DNA from: Pimelobacter simplex
Lineage (GTDB): Bacteria; Actinomycetota; Actinomycetes; Propionibacteriales; Nocardioidaceae
Direction of reading: 5' to 3'
Assembly: GCA_016803235.1 (NCBI GenBank)
Contig: JADCLI010000007.1
Location: 62,001 to 126,000, forward strand
Length of the DNA stretch: 64,000 nucleotides
A program made the position numbers and the translations under genes. Every line of letters begins with the position of its first letter. Positions within the stretch are counted from its first letter, which is position 1. Of this stretch, positions 18,590-28,021 are shown piece by piece. The notes beneath the pieces were generated by a model. That model saw only the letters and a list, made by a program, of their open reading frames with translations, was not told where the DNA came from and searched no databases.

Positions 18590-20277
18590 GACAGCTCTCC
18601 GTCGGTGGCAGGGGCGGGGACGAAGGCGACCGTGGTGGCCCCGTCGTCCATGGTCACGTCGAAGTGGCCGGCCCAGCGAGCGTCGTCGCGCTCGGGGAAG
18701 TCCTCCCGCCAGTGCGAGCCGCGGGTCTCCTCACGCAGCGCCGCGGCGTCCGCGAGGGCGGCGCTGATGGTGAGCAGGTTGGTCGCCTCCCACGAGGCCT
18801 GGTCGACCGTCTCGGCCGTGCGGCCGGCGAGCTTGTCGAGCACGGCGGCCGCCTCGGCCAGGCCCGGGGCGGAGCGCAGCACACCGACCCGTGAGCTCAT
18901 CGTCTCCTGCAGCTCGCGGCGGACGTCACCCGCGACGAGGCCGGCGGTACGACGGTCCGGGCCGGGCTCGCGCCAGGCCCCCAGCTCGGTGGGCAGCACC
19001 TCGGCGATCCGGCGGGAGAAGACGAGGCCCTCGAGCAGCGAGTTGGACGCGAGCCGGTTGGCGCCGTGGACCCCGGAGCAGGCGACCTCGCCCGTGGCGT
19101 AGAGGCCCGGGACGTCGGTGCGTCCGTGCAGGTCGGTTCGCACGCCGCCCGAGGCGTAGTGACAGGCGGGGGCGACCGGGATCAGCTCGGTGACCGGATC
19201 GATGCCGTGGGAACGCGCGGTGGCCAGGATGGTCGGGAAGCGTCGCTCCCAGAACTCCGCGCCGAGGTGGCGGGCATCGAGCCACATGTGCGGCCGGCCG
19301 GTCTCCAGCATTCGCTTCATGATCGCCTTGGCGACGACGTCGCGCGGGGCGAGGTCGGCCAGCTCGTGGACGCCCTGCATGATCCGGTTGCCCTCGTCGT
19401 CGACGAGGAAGGCTCCCTCGCCGCGGACGGCCTCGGAGATGAGCGGCTGCTGGCCGCGGGAGTCGGGGCCGAGGTACATCACCGTCGGGTGGAACTGGAC
19501 GAACTCCAGGTCGCGCAGCGTCGCGCCCGCCCGCAGCGCGAGCGCCATCCCGTCGCCGGTCGACACGACCGGGTTGGTGGTCTGCGTGAACACCTGGCCG
19601 AGGCCACCGCTGGCGAGCACGACCGCCCGGCAGTGGACGGCGCCGACCCCGTCGCGCTCGCCCTCGCCGATGACGTGGAGGGTGAGGCCGGCCACGGCCG
19701 ACGGGCCCGTCGTACCGTCGGCGGCGAGGTCACCGGGGCCGAGCAGCAGGTCCACGGCCAGCGCGTGCTGGATCACCTCGATGCCGGGGGCCGCCTCGAT
19801 CGCGGCGATCAGCGCCCGCTGGATCTCCGCCCCTGTGGCGTCGCCGCCGGCGTGCGCGATCCGGTCGCGGTGGTGGCCGCCCTCACGGGTCAGCGAGAGC
19901 TCACCGTCGGCGGTGTGGTCGAACTGGGTGCCGAGCGCGATCAGCTCGTGGACCGCCTCGGGTCCCTCATTGACGAGGATCCGGACGGCGTCGCGGTCGC
20001 AGGCGCCCGCGCCGGCGACCAGGGTGTCCGCCTCGTGCTCCTCGGGGGTGTCCTCCGGGCCGAGCGCGGCGGCGATGCCGCCCTGCGCCCACTGCGTCGA
20101 CCCGGCGTTGAGGACGTCCTTGGTGACGACCAGGATCTTGTCGACCCGGCCACGCAGCCGCAGCGCGGCGGTGAGGCCGGCGATGCCGGAGCCGACGATG
20201 ACGACGTCGGCACGCGTCGTCCAGCCGGGGCTCGGGGCGGTCAGGCACCCGGGCAGGCGCAGCGGCGGCAGTGGCAT
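18586..20277 (-). CDS. nadB: L-aspartate oxidase
   Basis: 563-residue FAD enzyme oxidising L-aspartate to iminoaspartate for NAD synthesis. It shows an N-terminal dinucleotide-binding motif (VVIVGSGIAGLTAAL), the succinate dehydrogenase/fumarate reductase-type flavoprotein core with QWAQGGIAAAL, REGGHHRDRIAHAGGDATG, EFVQFHPTVMY and CHYASGGVRTDLHGRTDVPGLYATGE, and a C-terminal helical domain. ATG 20277 is supported by a TAGCCT box 6 nt upstream (plus 20284-20289), predicting a leaderless transcript that starts the nadB-nadC-coaX operon. Confidence 0.97.
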   Translation of the reverse strand: MPLPPLRLPGCLTAPSPGWTTRADVVIVGSGIAGLTAALRLRGRVDKILVVTKDVLNAGSTQWAQGGIAAALGPEDTPEEHEADTLVAGAGACDRDAVRILVNEGPEAVHELIALGTQFDHTADGELSLTREGGHHRDRIAHAGGDATGAEIQRALIAAIEAAPGIEVIQHALAVDLLLGPGDLAADGTTGPSAVAGLTLHVIGEGERDGVGAVHCRAVVLASGGLGQVFTQTTNPVVSTGDGMALALRAGATLRDLEFVQFHPTVMYLGPDSRGQQPLISEAVRGEGAFLVDDEGNRIMQGVHELADLAPRDVVAKAIMKRMLETGRPHMWLDARHLGAEFWERRFPTILATARSHGIDPVTELIPVAPACHYASGGVRTDLHGRTDVPGLYATGEVACSGVHGANRLASNSLLEGLVFSRRIAEVLPTELGAWREPGPDRRTAGLVAGDVRRELQETMSSRVGVLRSAPGLAEAAAVLDKLAGRTAETVDQASWEATNLLTISAALADAAALREETRGSHWREDFPERDDARWAGHFDVTMDDGATTVAFVPAPATDGELS

Positions 20278-20283
20278 CCCCGC

Positions 20284-20289
20284 AGGCTA
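20284..20289 (-). promoter_or_regulatory. nadB: Predicted leaderless -10 box of nadB
   Basis: TAGCCT on the minus strand ends 6 nt before the nadB ATG. It falls between the nadB start and the panD stop, so nadB-nadC-coaX can be transcribed separately from panC-panD. Confidence 0.5.
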
Positions 20290-20290
20290 C

Positions 20291-20710
20291 TCAGCGACCA
20301 GCGGTGACGTCGCCCCGGGACAGCCCCGGGTCGCCGAAGGTCTCGGCCGGGTCGAAGCCGGTCGCCATGATCTTGTTGTCGGCGTCGACGAAGACGACGT
20401 GCGGCTGGTTCGCCTTCGCCTCCTCGGTCGTCATCTGGCCGTAGCCGATCAGGATGACCAGGTCGCCGGGGTGGACCAGGCGGGCGGCGGCACCGTTGAT
20501 GCCGATCACGCCGCTGCCCCGCTCGCCGGCGATGGTGTAGGTCTCGAGTCGGGCGCCGTTGGTGATGTCGACGATGTGGACCAGCTCGCCGGCCAACAGG
20601 TCGGCGGCCTCGAGCAGGTCCTCGTCGACGGTGACCGAGCCGACGTAGTGCAGGTCGGCCTGCGTGACGGTCGCGCGGTGGATCTTGCTCTTCATCATGG
20701 TGCGCAGCAT
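20291..20710 (-). CDS. panD: Aspartate 1-decarboxylase
   Basis: 139-residue pyruvoyl-dependent enzyme making beta-alanine from aspartate for pantothenate synthesis. The Gly24-Ser25 self-cleavage site is in [11 protein letters not shown]; Ser25 becomes the pyruvoyl group. Other family motifs are [34 protein letters not shown] and [15 protein letters not shown] 20710 has GGGGGAG as ribosome-binding site. It is 29 bp from panC and follows it in the same operon. Confidence 0.97.
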   Translation of the reverse strand: MLRTMMKSKIHRATVTQADLHYVGSVTVDEDLLEAADLLAGELVHIVDITNGARLETYTIAGERGSGVIGINGAAARLVHPGDLVILIGYGQMTTEEAKANQPHVVFVDADNKIMATGFDPAETFGDPGLSRGDVTAGR

Positions 20711-20739
20711 TGGGAACTCCCCCGGTTGGAAACTGCTGG

Positions 20740-21618
20740 TCAGAACTGCAGTGGCAGGTTGTCGATGAGCCGGGTGGTGCCGACCCGGGCGGCGACGAGG
20801 ATCCGGCCCTCGGTGCCGGGCTCGGGGTAGTCGGGCAGCTCGCCCAGGCCCGTGGTGGTCAGTGCGAGGTAGTCGAGCTCGACGCCCGGCTCGGCCTTGA
20901 TGACGCCCATCGCGGCCCACCGCGCCGCCGGGACGCCGTACGCCGCCCGCTCCTGGGCCGCGCGCAGGGCCCGGCTCAGGGTGGCCGCCTGCTGCCGCTG
21001 CACGGCGTCGAGGTAGCGGTTGCGGCTCGAGCGGGCCAGCCCGTCGGGCTCGCGGTCGGTGGCGGCGCCGACGATGTCGATGCCGAGGCACAGGTCGGAG
21101 ACCATCCGGCGGATCAGGGCGAGCTGCTGGTAGTCCTTCTCGCCGAAGATCGCGACGTCGGGACGGACCAGGCCGAAGAGCTTGGCGACGACGGTCAGCA
21201 CCCCGCGGAAGTGCCCGGGGCGGCTGGCCCCCTCGAACAGGTCGCCGAGCGGCCCGGGCTGCACGGTCACGGCCTCCGTGGCGACACCCTCGTGGGGCAC
21301 GCCGTCGGGGTACATCTCCGCCACGGTGGGGGCGAACACGACGTCGACGCCCTCGGTCGCGGCGATGGCGAGGTCGTCGTCGAAGGTGCGCGGGTAGCGG
21401 TCGAGGTCCTCGTCGGGCCCGAACTGCAGCGGGTTGACGAAGATCGACAGCACGACGGTGCCCTCGCCGCCGGCACGCTCGCGGGCGATCCGCAGCAGCG
21501 ACGCGTGGCCCTCGTGCAGGGCACCCATGGTCGGCACGAACACGACCGGTCCGGTGCCGCGCAGGTCGTGCAGCTCGGACCGGCTGCGCGCGAGCGCGGG
21601 CACGGTCACCGTGGTCAC
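20740..21618 (-). CDS. panC: Pantothenate synthetase (pantoate-beta-alanine ligase)
   Basis: 292-residue enzyme joining pantoate and beta-alanine with ATP. Nucleotidyltransferase motifs are visible: [15 protein letters not shown] (HIGH-like), [27 protein letters not shown] and ARSSRNRYL (KMSKS-like position). GTG 21618 overlaps the stop of the upstream DUF2520 gene (GTGA), fixing the start. Its neighbour panD supplies the beta-alanine. Ketopantoate hydroxymethyltransferase (panB) is not in the window. Confidence 0.97.
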   Translation of the reverse strand: MTTVTVPALARSRSELHDLRGTGPVVFVPTMGALHEGHASLLRIARERAGGEGTVVLSIFVNPLQFGPDEDLDRYPRTFDDDLAIAATEGVDVVFAPTVAEMYPDGVPHEGVATEAVTVQPGPLGDLFEGASRPGHFRGVLTVVAKLFGLVRPDVAIFGEKDYQQLALIRRMVSDLCLGIDIVGAATDREPDGLARSSRNRYLDAVQRQQAATLSRALRAAQERAAYGVPAARWAAMGVIKAEPGVELDYLALTTTGLGELPDYPEPGTEGRILVAARVGTTRLIDNLPLQF

Positions 21619-22523
21619 AGGCTGTCCACCCGGTGCGGCAGGACCCGGCGCTCGCCGTACGCGCTGAGCACGGTGGCGATGGACTGGGCACGGATGGGCA
21701 GCAGCCTGCCGTCGGTGACAGCGCGGTCGAGCGTCGCCCACGCCATCGCGACGTACGACGGCACGGTGTCGGGCGCGTTGGCCGAGATGTCCTTGAGGTG
21801 GGCCGCGACGGTCTGGACGTCGCCGCGCACGATCGGTCCGGTGAGCGCGGCGTCGCCGTGGTCGAGCGCGTTGTCGAGGGCGGCGTCGAGCAGCGGGCGC
21901 AGGGTGCCGGCCGGGTCGTCGACGCCGGCAGCGCTGAGCAGCCCCATCGCCTCGCTGACGAGGGTGACCAGGTGGTTGGCGCCGTGGGCCAGGCCCGCGT
22001 GGTAGAGCGTGCGCATCTCCTCGGGCACCCAGGTCGGGCGGCCGCCGAGGTCGGCGACGAGGGACTCGGCGAGCTCGCGCTCGGCCGGGCCGGCGGTGAG
22101 GCCGAAGACGCAGCCGTGGAGCCGCTCGAGGTCGACGGAGGTGCCGGTGAAGGTCATCGCCGGGTGCAGCGCGATGGTGCGGGCGCCGACCGCGGCGGCG
22201 GGGGCAAGCACGGCGAGGCCGTGGCGTCCGGAGGTGTGGGCGACGACCTGGCCGGCGTGCAGCGCACCGCTGTCGGCGAGCACCTTCACCACGTTGGGGA
22301 GCATGTCGTCGGGCACGGTGAGCAGGAGCAGGTCGGCCTCGCGCGCGACGTCGCTCGGCTTGCGCAGCGCGACGCCGGGCAGCAGGTCGGCCGCCCGACC
22401 GCGGGAGGCGTCGGACTCGCCGGCAGCGGCGACGACGGGGTGGCCGGCCGCGCGGAGACCCGCGGCGAGCACGGCGCCGACGCGACCCGCGCCGACCACG
22501 CCCACAGAGAGCTTGGGGGACAT
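21615..22523 (-). CDS. Rossmann-fold/DUF2520 domain protein
   Basis: 302-residue protein with an N-terminal NAD(P)-binding motif ([17 protein letters not shown]) and a C-terminal all-helical DUF2520 domain containing [32 protein letters not shown] and [15 protein letters not shown]. The fold resembles ProC and 6-phosphogluconate dehydrogenase-type reductases. It overlaps panC, and the same order (Rv3603c-panC-panD) occurs in M. tuberculosis. A ketopantoate reductase role is therefore an attractive inference but is not shown by sequence. An AAAGG ribosome-binding site precedes ATG 22523. Confidence 0.85.
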   Translation of the reverse strand: MSPKLSVGVVGAGRVGAVLAAGLRAAGHPVVAAAGESDASRGRAADLLPGVALRKPSDVAREADLLLLTVPDDMLPNVVKVLADSGALHAGQVVAHTSGRHGLAVLAPAAAVGARTIALHPAMTFTGTSVDLERLHGCVFGLTAGPAERELAESLVADLGGRPTWVPEEMRTLYHAGLAHGANHLVTLVSEAMGLLSAAGVDDPAGTLRPLLDAALDNALDHGDAALTGPIVRGDVQTVAAHLKDISANAPDTVPSYVAMAWATLDRAVTDGRLLPIRAQSIATVLSAYGERRVLPHRVDSL

Positions 22524-22610
22524 CGTGAACCTTTCGTTCCCGTCCCTCCGACCACTCCTGCCCGGGGGCGGGAGCCGGTGTGGGTACCGGACGTTGTGCT
22601 CGATGCTGTC

Positions 22611-22628
22611 GTCCCGGGGTTCCGGGAC
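22611..22628 (-). terminator. Short GC hairpin after the GT61-like gene
   Basis: GTCCCGG-GGTT-CCGGGAC forms a perfect 7-bp stem with a 4-nt loop, 57 bp after the GT61-like stop and 88 bp before the DUF2520 start. It probably separates the surface-polymer genes from the pantothenate operon. The rest of the 162-bp gap shows nothing else clear. Confidence 0.4.
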
Positions 22629-22685
22629 GCCTCAACGGTACGCCTGCCCGCCGAGCCCGGGAACGGGTCGATCCGGTGGCTTGCG

Positions 22686-24293
22686 TCACAGGCCGGCGAG
22701 CGTCTCCCGGAGGAAGGGACCCTCGCGGGCGTCGTCGTACCGGAAGGGCGACTGCATGGTCGGCTCGTCCGCCCGGCACACGACGGTGTCGATCCGGTGC
22801 CTGCGGACAGCGGCGATCAGGAGCTCGTTGCGCGCGTGGTAGGCATCCGACACGACCTCGATCACGCGCAGCGGGGTGGGGACGAAGGCGAGCTGGAACA
22901 GGCCGCTGCCACCGAAGCCGGCGACCACCTCCGCGTCCCGGAACATCCGCACCTGGTCGCCGAGGGGGTGGTCCTCGGGGTGGACCACCTCGAACCCGTG
23001 GGGGAGGAACTGGGCCTCCACCTCCTCGGCGTTGTGGCAGCGGCGCTTGGCCTCGCGCCGGGTGACGAAGATCCGGCGCGGCCAGGCCCTCGGCTCCGCG
23101 CAGGCCGCCAGCCGGTCCCCCACGGCGTCCCAGGTCCCGGCGATCGCCGGGTGCACGTAGTGGGGGTTGCAGAACATGGGGGTTCCGGAGACGAGCCGCT
23201 CGACCCGGGTCGGCCCGTCGACCAGCACCACCCGATCGGCCGGGATGCCGCAGGCGGCGTACACCTCGAGCTCGTAGCCCAGCAGCGCCGGTCGCTTGTG
23301 GGTCCCGCAGACCAGCACGCACGCGTCCGGGTCGACGGCGAGTGCCTCGGGCCAGGCCCAGACCCGCGACACCGTCTCGGTCAGCAGGTGGCCGAAGTGG
23401 CCGCGTGCCTCGTCGTCGAGGTGGAGGTAGGTCCCCTCCAGCCGGGGGATCTCCGCGGGCAGGGGGACCACCGGCACCGAGTGGCGAGGGCCCACGCTCG
23501 CCAGCGCCTTGTTGCGCAGCCGGCGGCTCTGGTTGTGCCGGAAGGTGTCCGGCAGCGCGATCCGCCCTGCCAGCACCACCTGGTACGGCGCGACCACCAC
23601 GTCGCGGCAGTCGCGCAGGCTCAACGGGACCCGGGACAGGCCGAGGCCGGCGTACTTCCGCCGGGGAACCGGCCCCTCGCGGACCTCCGGCAACGGCGGC
23701 GCGTCGCCGGCCAGCACCTGTCGCACGCGGTGTCCCCCCGGCAGCCGCGCCAGCAGCTCGCTGCCCTCCTCCTCCCGCAGCTCGACGACCACGTCCGGCA
23801 GGTCGTGCGTCAGCACCAGGTCGGGCCCCTCCGCCCGCGCCCGGACGTGGTCGCGCAGCGCCCTGCGGTCGCTCGTGCGCGGCGGGACCTTGAAGGCACG
23901 CAGCGGACCCGGCGGCGCCCGTCCGGCCTGGTTCAGGACGCGGCCGAGGGGGCCCGCTTCGGGACCGAGCTCGCCGGCGCCGTCCACGACGAGATAGCTG
24001 CCCCCCGGGCGGAGGTGGAAGAAGCAGGTCCGAAAGTGCCGCAACCGGCGGTCGGCGGAGGTGTCGACCACCAGGTCGACCGGTCCGGCCTCGGCGAGCG
24101 CGAGGTGCTGGCGTTGCGGACCGCCGGACAGGGCGATGGTCGTGGAGGCCGGCAGGCGGCGTCGCAGCTCACGCTCGAGACGGTGGCGGCGCGGCCCCAG
24201 GAGCACCACGCACGGGTCGGGCGTGGCGACGAGCCCCCGGACCCGGGCGGCGATCCGGCCGGCCGGGTCGAGACGGTCCCGCAGCCCCCGCAT
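22686..24293 (-). CDS. GT61-like (DUF563) glycosyltransferase with extra N-terminal domain
   Basis: 535-residue protein without signal peptide. The C-terminal half fits glycosyltransferase family 61/DUF563: [49 protein letters not shown], and [17 protein letters not shown] near the end, the segment that usually contacts the nucleotide sugar. The first 150 residues look like a separate Rossmann/methyltransferase-like domain ([46 protein letters not shown]) but lack a clear SAM motif. It is divergent from the first sulfotransferase-like gene, 53 bp away, and part of the surface-polymer island. A role in decorating a wall polymer is inferred from context. Confidence 0.75.
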   Translation of the reverse strand: MRGLRDRLDPAGRIAARVRGLVATPDPCVVLLGPRRHRLERELRRRLPASTTIALSGGPQRQHLALAEAGPVDLVVDTSADRRLRHFRTCFFHLRPGGSYLVVDGAGELGPEAGPLGRVLNQAGRAPPGPLRAFKVPPRTSDRRALRDHVRARAEGPDLVLTHDLPDVVVELREEEGSELLARLPGGHRVRQVLAGDAPPLPEVREGPVPRRKYAGLGLSRVPLSLRDCRDVVVAPYQVVLAGRIALPDTFRHNQSRRLRNKALASVGPRHSVPVVPLPAEIPRLEGTYLHLDDEARGHFGHLLTETVSRVWAWPEALAVDPDACVLVCGTHKRPALLGYELEVYAACGIPADRVVLVDGPTRVERLVSGTPMFCNPHYVHPAIAGTWDAVGDRLAACAEPRAWPRRIFVTRREAKRRCHNAEEVEAQFLPHGFEVVHPEDHPLGDQVRMFRDAEVVAGFGGSGLFQLAFVPTPLRVIEVVSDAYHARNELLIAAVRRHRIDTVVCRADEPTMQSPFRYDDAREGPFLRETLAGL

Positions 24294-24333
24294 GGTCCAC
24301 GGTACCTCCGGACCGCCGGCCCATGCGTGCGCC

Positions 24334-24339
24334 TATCCT
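24334..24339 (+). promoter_or_regulatory. Predicted leaderless -10 box for sulfotransferase-like gene 1
   Basis: TATCCT ends exactly 7 nt before ATG 24347, so transcription should begin at the start codon. On the opposite strand, TACCGT (plus 24299-24304) lies 5 nt before the GT61-like ATG, giving a compact divergent promoter pair. Confidence 0.5.
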
Positions 24340-24346
24340 CGGGGCC

Positions 24347-25477
24347 ATGCCGACGCCGCCCGCCCTGCCCGCCGGCGCGCGCCTGCTGCACCTCGGTCCG
24401 CACAAGACCGGCACCACCGCGCTGCAGAGCGCCTTCGACCTCGCCCGGGCCGACCTCGGCCCCCAGGGCGTGCGCTACGTCTCGCGGAGCCGGCACGACG
24501 CCCGGGCCGCCCGCTACGTCACCGACCGGATGGTCGCCGGACGCGACCCGGCGCGGGCCGAGCGCGCGTGGCGCGCGGTGGTGCGCGAGCTGACGGCCGC
24601 CAGCGACGAGCGCCGGGTGTTCAGCAGCGAGTTCCTCTCCGACGCCACCGACGAGCAGATCGCCCGGATCGTGCGCGAGGTCGGGACCGAGGACCTGTGG
24701 GTCGCCATCACGTTGCGGCCGCTCGCCCGGATCCTGTCGTCGCAGTACCAGCAGGGGCTGCAGCGGCAGAGCCCGCACACGTACGACGCGTGGCTGCGCA
24801 TGGTTCTCGCCGAGGACGTGAGCGCCCCGGAGCCGCGCGAGTTCTGGACCAGGCACCGTCACGACGCCCTGGTCCGGCGGTGGGCCGACCACGTCGGCGC
24901 CGATCACGTCGTGGTCGTGGTCCTCGACCCGCGCGACCATGCCTTCCTTCCGCACACCTTCGAGCAGCTGCTCGGCCTGGCCCCGGAGACGCTGGCCGGC
25001 CGGGACGCGAAGGAGAACCGCTCCCTCACCGCCGACGAGGCGGAGCTGCTGCGGCGCTTCAACATCGACTTCGCCTCGCTGGGCCTGGGCCCCGACCACT
25101 ACGTGCGGCTGTTCCGACACCTCAAGGACCACCTCAAGGAGCGGGAGCCCGCCCCGACCGAGGCCCCGCTGGTGACGCCGGACTGGGCGATCGAACGGGC
25201 GAACGCCGTCGCGGCCGAGATGGCCGAGGCGATCCGGGGTCTCGGCGCGGCCGTCCACGGAGACCTCGACTCGATCTCCACGACGAGGCTCGCCGGCGTG
25301 ACCGCGACGGCCGAGCCCCCGGCGAACGTCGATGCCGCCGTCGCGGCATGGTTCGGCGCCGGCCTGGCCCTGGCCGCGGACCGGCTGACGTCGCTCGCGC
25401 CACCGGCGGCGGAGCCAGCGGCCGCCGCACCCCCGCCGGCCAGGGGCCTGCGCGGAAGGCTCAGTCGCCGAGGCTGA
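24347..25477 (+). CDS. Sulfotransferase-fold protein, paralogue 1
   Basis: 376-residue cytosolic protein of the P-loop sulfotransferase type. LLHLGPHKTGTTALQ (loop at 17-24) matches the 5'-phosphosulfate-binding motif, and TLRPLARILSSQYQQ (near 124) has the Arg-x7-Ser spacing that binds the 3'-phosphate of PAPS. The middle has FWTRHRHDALVRRWADHVG and VVVLDPRDHAFL. The C-terminus is Pro/Ala-rich and ends in a basic RGLRGRLSRRG, perhaps membrane-associating. ATG 24347 was chosen over 24323 because of the leaderless -10 box. Its 3' end overlaps the convergent cytidylyltransferase/SDR gene by 17 bp. Three paralogues follow on the other strand. Confidence 0.78.
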   Translation: MPTPPALPAGARLLHLGPHKTGTTALQSAFDLARADLGPQGVRYVSRSRHDARAARYVTDRMVAGRDPARAERAWRAVVRELTAASDERRVFSSEFLSDATDEQIARIVREVGTEDLWVAITLRPLARILSSQYQQGLQRQSPHTYDAWLRMVLAEDVSAPEPREFWTRHRHDALVRRWADHVGADHVVVVVLDPRDHAFLPHTFEQLLGLAPETLAGRDAKENRSLTADEAELLRRFNIDFASLGLGPDHYVRLFRHLKDHLKEREPAPTEAPLVTPDWAIERANAVAAEMAEAIRGLGAAVHGDLDSISTTRLAGVTATAEPPANVDAAVAAWFGAGLALAADRLTSLAPPAAEPAAAAPPPARGLRGRLSRRG

Positions 25478-26867
25478 AGGGGTCGTCCTTGCGGACGTCG
25501 TAGACGTGCCCGGACTGGTCGGAGATGAGCACGTCGACGGAGGTGCGGGCCACCGTCTGGGAGTCCAGCAGGGTGCCCGGCGCCTCCTGGCCGAAGGCCT
25601 TGGTGCGCATGGGGGTGGCGGTCCGCTCCGGGTTGATGCAGTTGACCCGCACGCCGGCGTCCGCCCACTCGTCGGCGAGCGCCTGGGTCAGGTTGACCGT
25701 GGCGGCCTTCGCCGAGGAGTAGAGGCTGTAGCCGCTGCGGCCGCGGGTGTAGGAGCTCGAGGTGAACAGCAGCAGCGCGCCCTGGCTCGCGGCCAGGTGC
25801 GGGTAGAACTCCTGGGCGATGAAGATCGGGCCGAGGTAGTTGATCTCGGTCGCGGCGTAGACCGTCTCCTCGGTGGTCTCGAGGAGCTCGCCACGCGGCA
25901 GCACGCCGGCGGTGTTGACGACGAAGTCGATGGACCCGGCCTTCGCGATCGCCTCCCTCGCCGCCGCGGCGACGTCGGCGCGCCGGCCGACGTCGGTGTT
26001 GGTGGTCGATCGGCTGAAGGTGAGCACGGTGGCGCCGTAGGACTGGGCGAGCTCGGCGATGTCGGCACCGATCCCGTAGCTGCCGCCGAAGACGACCATG
26101 GTCTTGCCCTCGAGGGCGGCGCGGTACCCGGCGTCGTCCTTCGCGCGCGGCAGGTCGATGCCGGTGAGCTGGAACAGCTTGTCGGCGATGAAGACGTCGA
26201 TCGGCTCGGTGACCTTCATGTTCCGGTCGTCGCCGTGGACCACGATGATCGGCTCGTCGGGCAGGTACTTCAGCACGACGCTGCAGTCGTCGGTGGCGGT
26301 GAAGTCGGGGTCTCCGGCGGCGATCTCGTAGGCGCGGGCGAGGACGTCGAGCCGGAACGCCTGCGGGGTCTGGCCACGGCGCAGCGAGGCGCGCGGGGGG
26401 ATGCTGCGGATGGTGTCGTCGGCATCGACCTCGATGATCGTGTCGGCCGACGGGATCGCGACGTCGACGGCCGGGTAGCGCTCCAGCGCGGTGAAGCACT
26501 CGCCGATGATCCGCGGCGTCACGAGGGGCCGGACCGCGTCGTGGAGCAGGATCCGGGTGCCGGCCGCGTCGCCGGTCCCGATCAGGTGGTCGATGGCGCG
26601 CTGGGTGGTGTCGTTGCGGGTCTCGCCGCCCTCGAGGATCGCGGTGACCTTGGGGTAGGCGCCGCCGCGGGTGATGTCGCGGACCGCGTCGGTGTGGCCG
26701 GGGGTCATCATCACGACGACCTCGTCGACGTCGGCGTGGTCGTGCAGCGCGAGCAGGGTGTGCTCCAGCAGGGTCTTGCCGGCGACCTTGATGAGCTGCT
26801 TCGGGATGTCGAGTCCGACCCGGCTCCCGACACCACCGGCGAGCAGGACGGCGACATTCCTCGTCAT
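25461..26867 (-). CDS. Bifunctional cytidylyltransferase / short-chain dehydrogenase (CDP-ribitol type)
   Basis: 468-residue fusion. Residues 1-230 are an IspD/TarI-like nucleotidyltransferase with LLAGGVGSRVGLDIPKQLIK, HDAVRPLV, RRGQTPQAF and TDDCSVV. Residues 245-468 are an SDR with cofactor loop VVFGGSYGIGAD, NTAGVLPRGEL and the catalytic SGYSLYSSAKAA. The same arrangement occurs in H. influenzae Bcs1, where the SDR reduces ribulose-5-phosphate and the other domain makes CDP-ribitol. A CDP-ribitol (or related CDP-polyol) supply for teichoic acid is the best prediction. ATG 26867 follows GGGAGA. It is the last gene of the sulfotransferase/polymerase operon. An isoprenoid (IspD) role is unlikely given the fused SDR and the context. 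Confidence 0.85.
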   Translation of the reverse strand: MTRNVAVLLAGGVGSRVGLDIPKQLIKVAGKTLLEHTLLALHDHADVDEVVVMMTPGHTDAVRDITRGGAYPKVTAILEGGETRNDTTQRAIDHLIGTGDAAGTRILLHDAVRPLVTPRIIGECFTALERYPAVDVAIPSADTIIEVDADDTIRSIPPRASLRRGQTPQAFRLDVLARAYEIAAGDPDFTATDDCSVVLKYLPDEPIIVVHGDDRNMKVTEPIDVFIADKLFQLTGIDLPRAKDDAGYRAALEGKTMVVFGGSYGIGADIAELAQSYGATVLTFSRSTTNTDVGRRADVAAAAREAIAKAGSIDFVVNTAGVLPRGELLETTEETVYAATEINYLGPIFIAQEFYPHLAASQGALLLFTSSSYTRGRSGYSLYSSAKAATVNLTQALADEWADAGVRVNCINPERTATPMRTKAFGQEAPGTLLDSQTVARTSVDVLISDQSGHVYDVRKDDPFSLGD

Positions 26868-26887
26868 GGCTGGCAGTCTCCCACGGC

Positions 26888-28021
26888 TCAGGATCGGCGG
26901 AGGATTCGGCGCCGGAGCTCGGCGAGGATGGCGCGGCCGCTCACGGCGTCGAGCGAGGGGACGGGCGCGGCGGCGGACGGCTGTGGCGGAAGCGTGAGGG
27001 CGACGCGGAAGTAGGCCTCCATCATCCGGCCGGCCGACGCGACGTCGACGGCCTCGGGGACCTCGACCTCGTCGGGGTGGGAGGCGGGGTCGCTGGACAG
27101 GTGGCGCACGTCGCCCAGCACGCGCGCGCCGGAGGACTCCAGCGCGTCGACCCAGTCGGCGACGTACTCGTTGGCGCGCTCCGCGGCCCACCGGGGCACC
27201 CGCACGGTCTGGTGCCGGGGCGCGGCCTCGACGACGGGCCGCAGCCTGATCCGGCGGGTGTCGCCCGCCGTGGCCATCCACGCGTCGAGGTCTCCCCCGT
27301 GGTCGCGGTAGGCGGTGGCGAAGTGCCGGAGCATCTCGGCCTCGGGCATCGGCAGCGACAGGTTGCGCGAGGGCGACGGCTCGAGCAGCTCGGGGACCCC
27401 GAGGAGGCTCTCGAACGCGCGCAGCAGCCACGCGTGGTCGGTCGGGTCGAGCACGACGAAGACCAGGTTCTCCTCGCCGAACACCGCGCCCCAGTCCTGG
27501 AGCACGCGGCGGGGGTTGAGCCGACGCAGCGCCTGGCCCGGGACGAAGCCGGCGCCGACGCCACCGAGCGGCTCCTCGGCGAAGGTGGTGCGCAGCCAGT
27601 CGTCGAGCGGCTGGGTGTGGGCGCGGCGCAGACCCTGCTGCCAGCGCGACGCGAGCTGGGGGGCGAGCGCGCGGATCGTGCACACGACGTACGACGGGCC
27701 GAGCTCCTCGCGCAGCCCGCGGATCCGCTCGGGCAGGGCGAGCGACAGGGACTCGCTCGACCAGAACGTGCGCCGGGCCGTGGAGGTGCGGTACTCGCCG
27801 GCCAGCTGCTGCCAGCGCTCGTGCTCGGCGGCCCAGTAGGACCGGACGTTCCCGGCCGCGGTGATGGCGACCTTCCGCTCGTGCGGGCGCCGGGAGACGT
27901 TGTGGGCGCCGTGCTCCTCGAGCGCCGCTCGCGCCGCCCACAGGGAGTGCTGGAGCGCGGTGGTGCCGGTCTTCGGCATGCCGATGTGGAGCAGCTTGGC
28001 GCCGTCGGGCAGCGAGTCCAT
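26888..28021 (-). CDS. Sulfotransferase-fold protein, paralogue 2
   Basis: 377 residues with PSB loop LLHIGMPKTGTTALQ (14-21) and the 3'-phosphate motif TIRALAPQLASRWQQ, keeping Arg-x7-Ser. Shared with paralogue 4 are TFWSSESLS, VFGEENLVFVVLDPTDHAW, MPEAEMLRHF, PRWAAERANEY and VDVASAGRMM, so these two are the closest pair. The C-terminus is basic (LAELRRRILRRS). The start ATG overlaps the stop of paralogue 3 by one base. It lies 20 bp upstream of the cytidylyltransferase/SDR gene in the operon. The acceptor is unknown; no PAPS-synthesis genes are in the window. Confidence 0.78.
   Translation of the reverse strand: MDSLPDGAKLLHIGMPKTGTTALQHSLWAARAALEEHGAHNVSRRPHERKVAITAAGNVRSYWAAEHERWQQLAGEYRTSTARRTFWSSESLSLALPERIRGLREELGPSYVVCTIRALAPQLASRWQQGLRRAHTQPLDDWLRTTFAEEPLGGVGAGFVPGQALRRLNPRRVLQDWGAVFGEENLVFVVLDPTDHAWLLRAFESLLGVPELLEPSPSRNLSLPMPEAEMLRHFATAYRDHGGDLDAWMATAGDTRRIRLRPVVEAAPRHQTVRVPRWAAERANEYVADWVDALESSGARVLGDVRHLSSDPASHPDEVEVPEAVDVASAGRMMEAYFRVALTLPPQPSAAAPVPSLDAVSGRAILAELRRRILRRS

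Noticed and set aside
21633..24593. 986-codon plus-strand frame across DUF2520 and GT61-like genes
   Set aside because: Antisense and out of frame with the sulfotransferase gene it runs into; no domain content.
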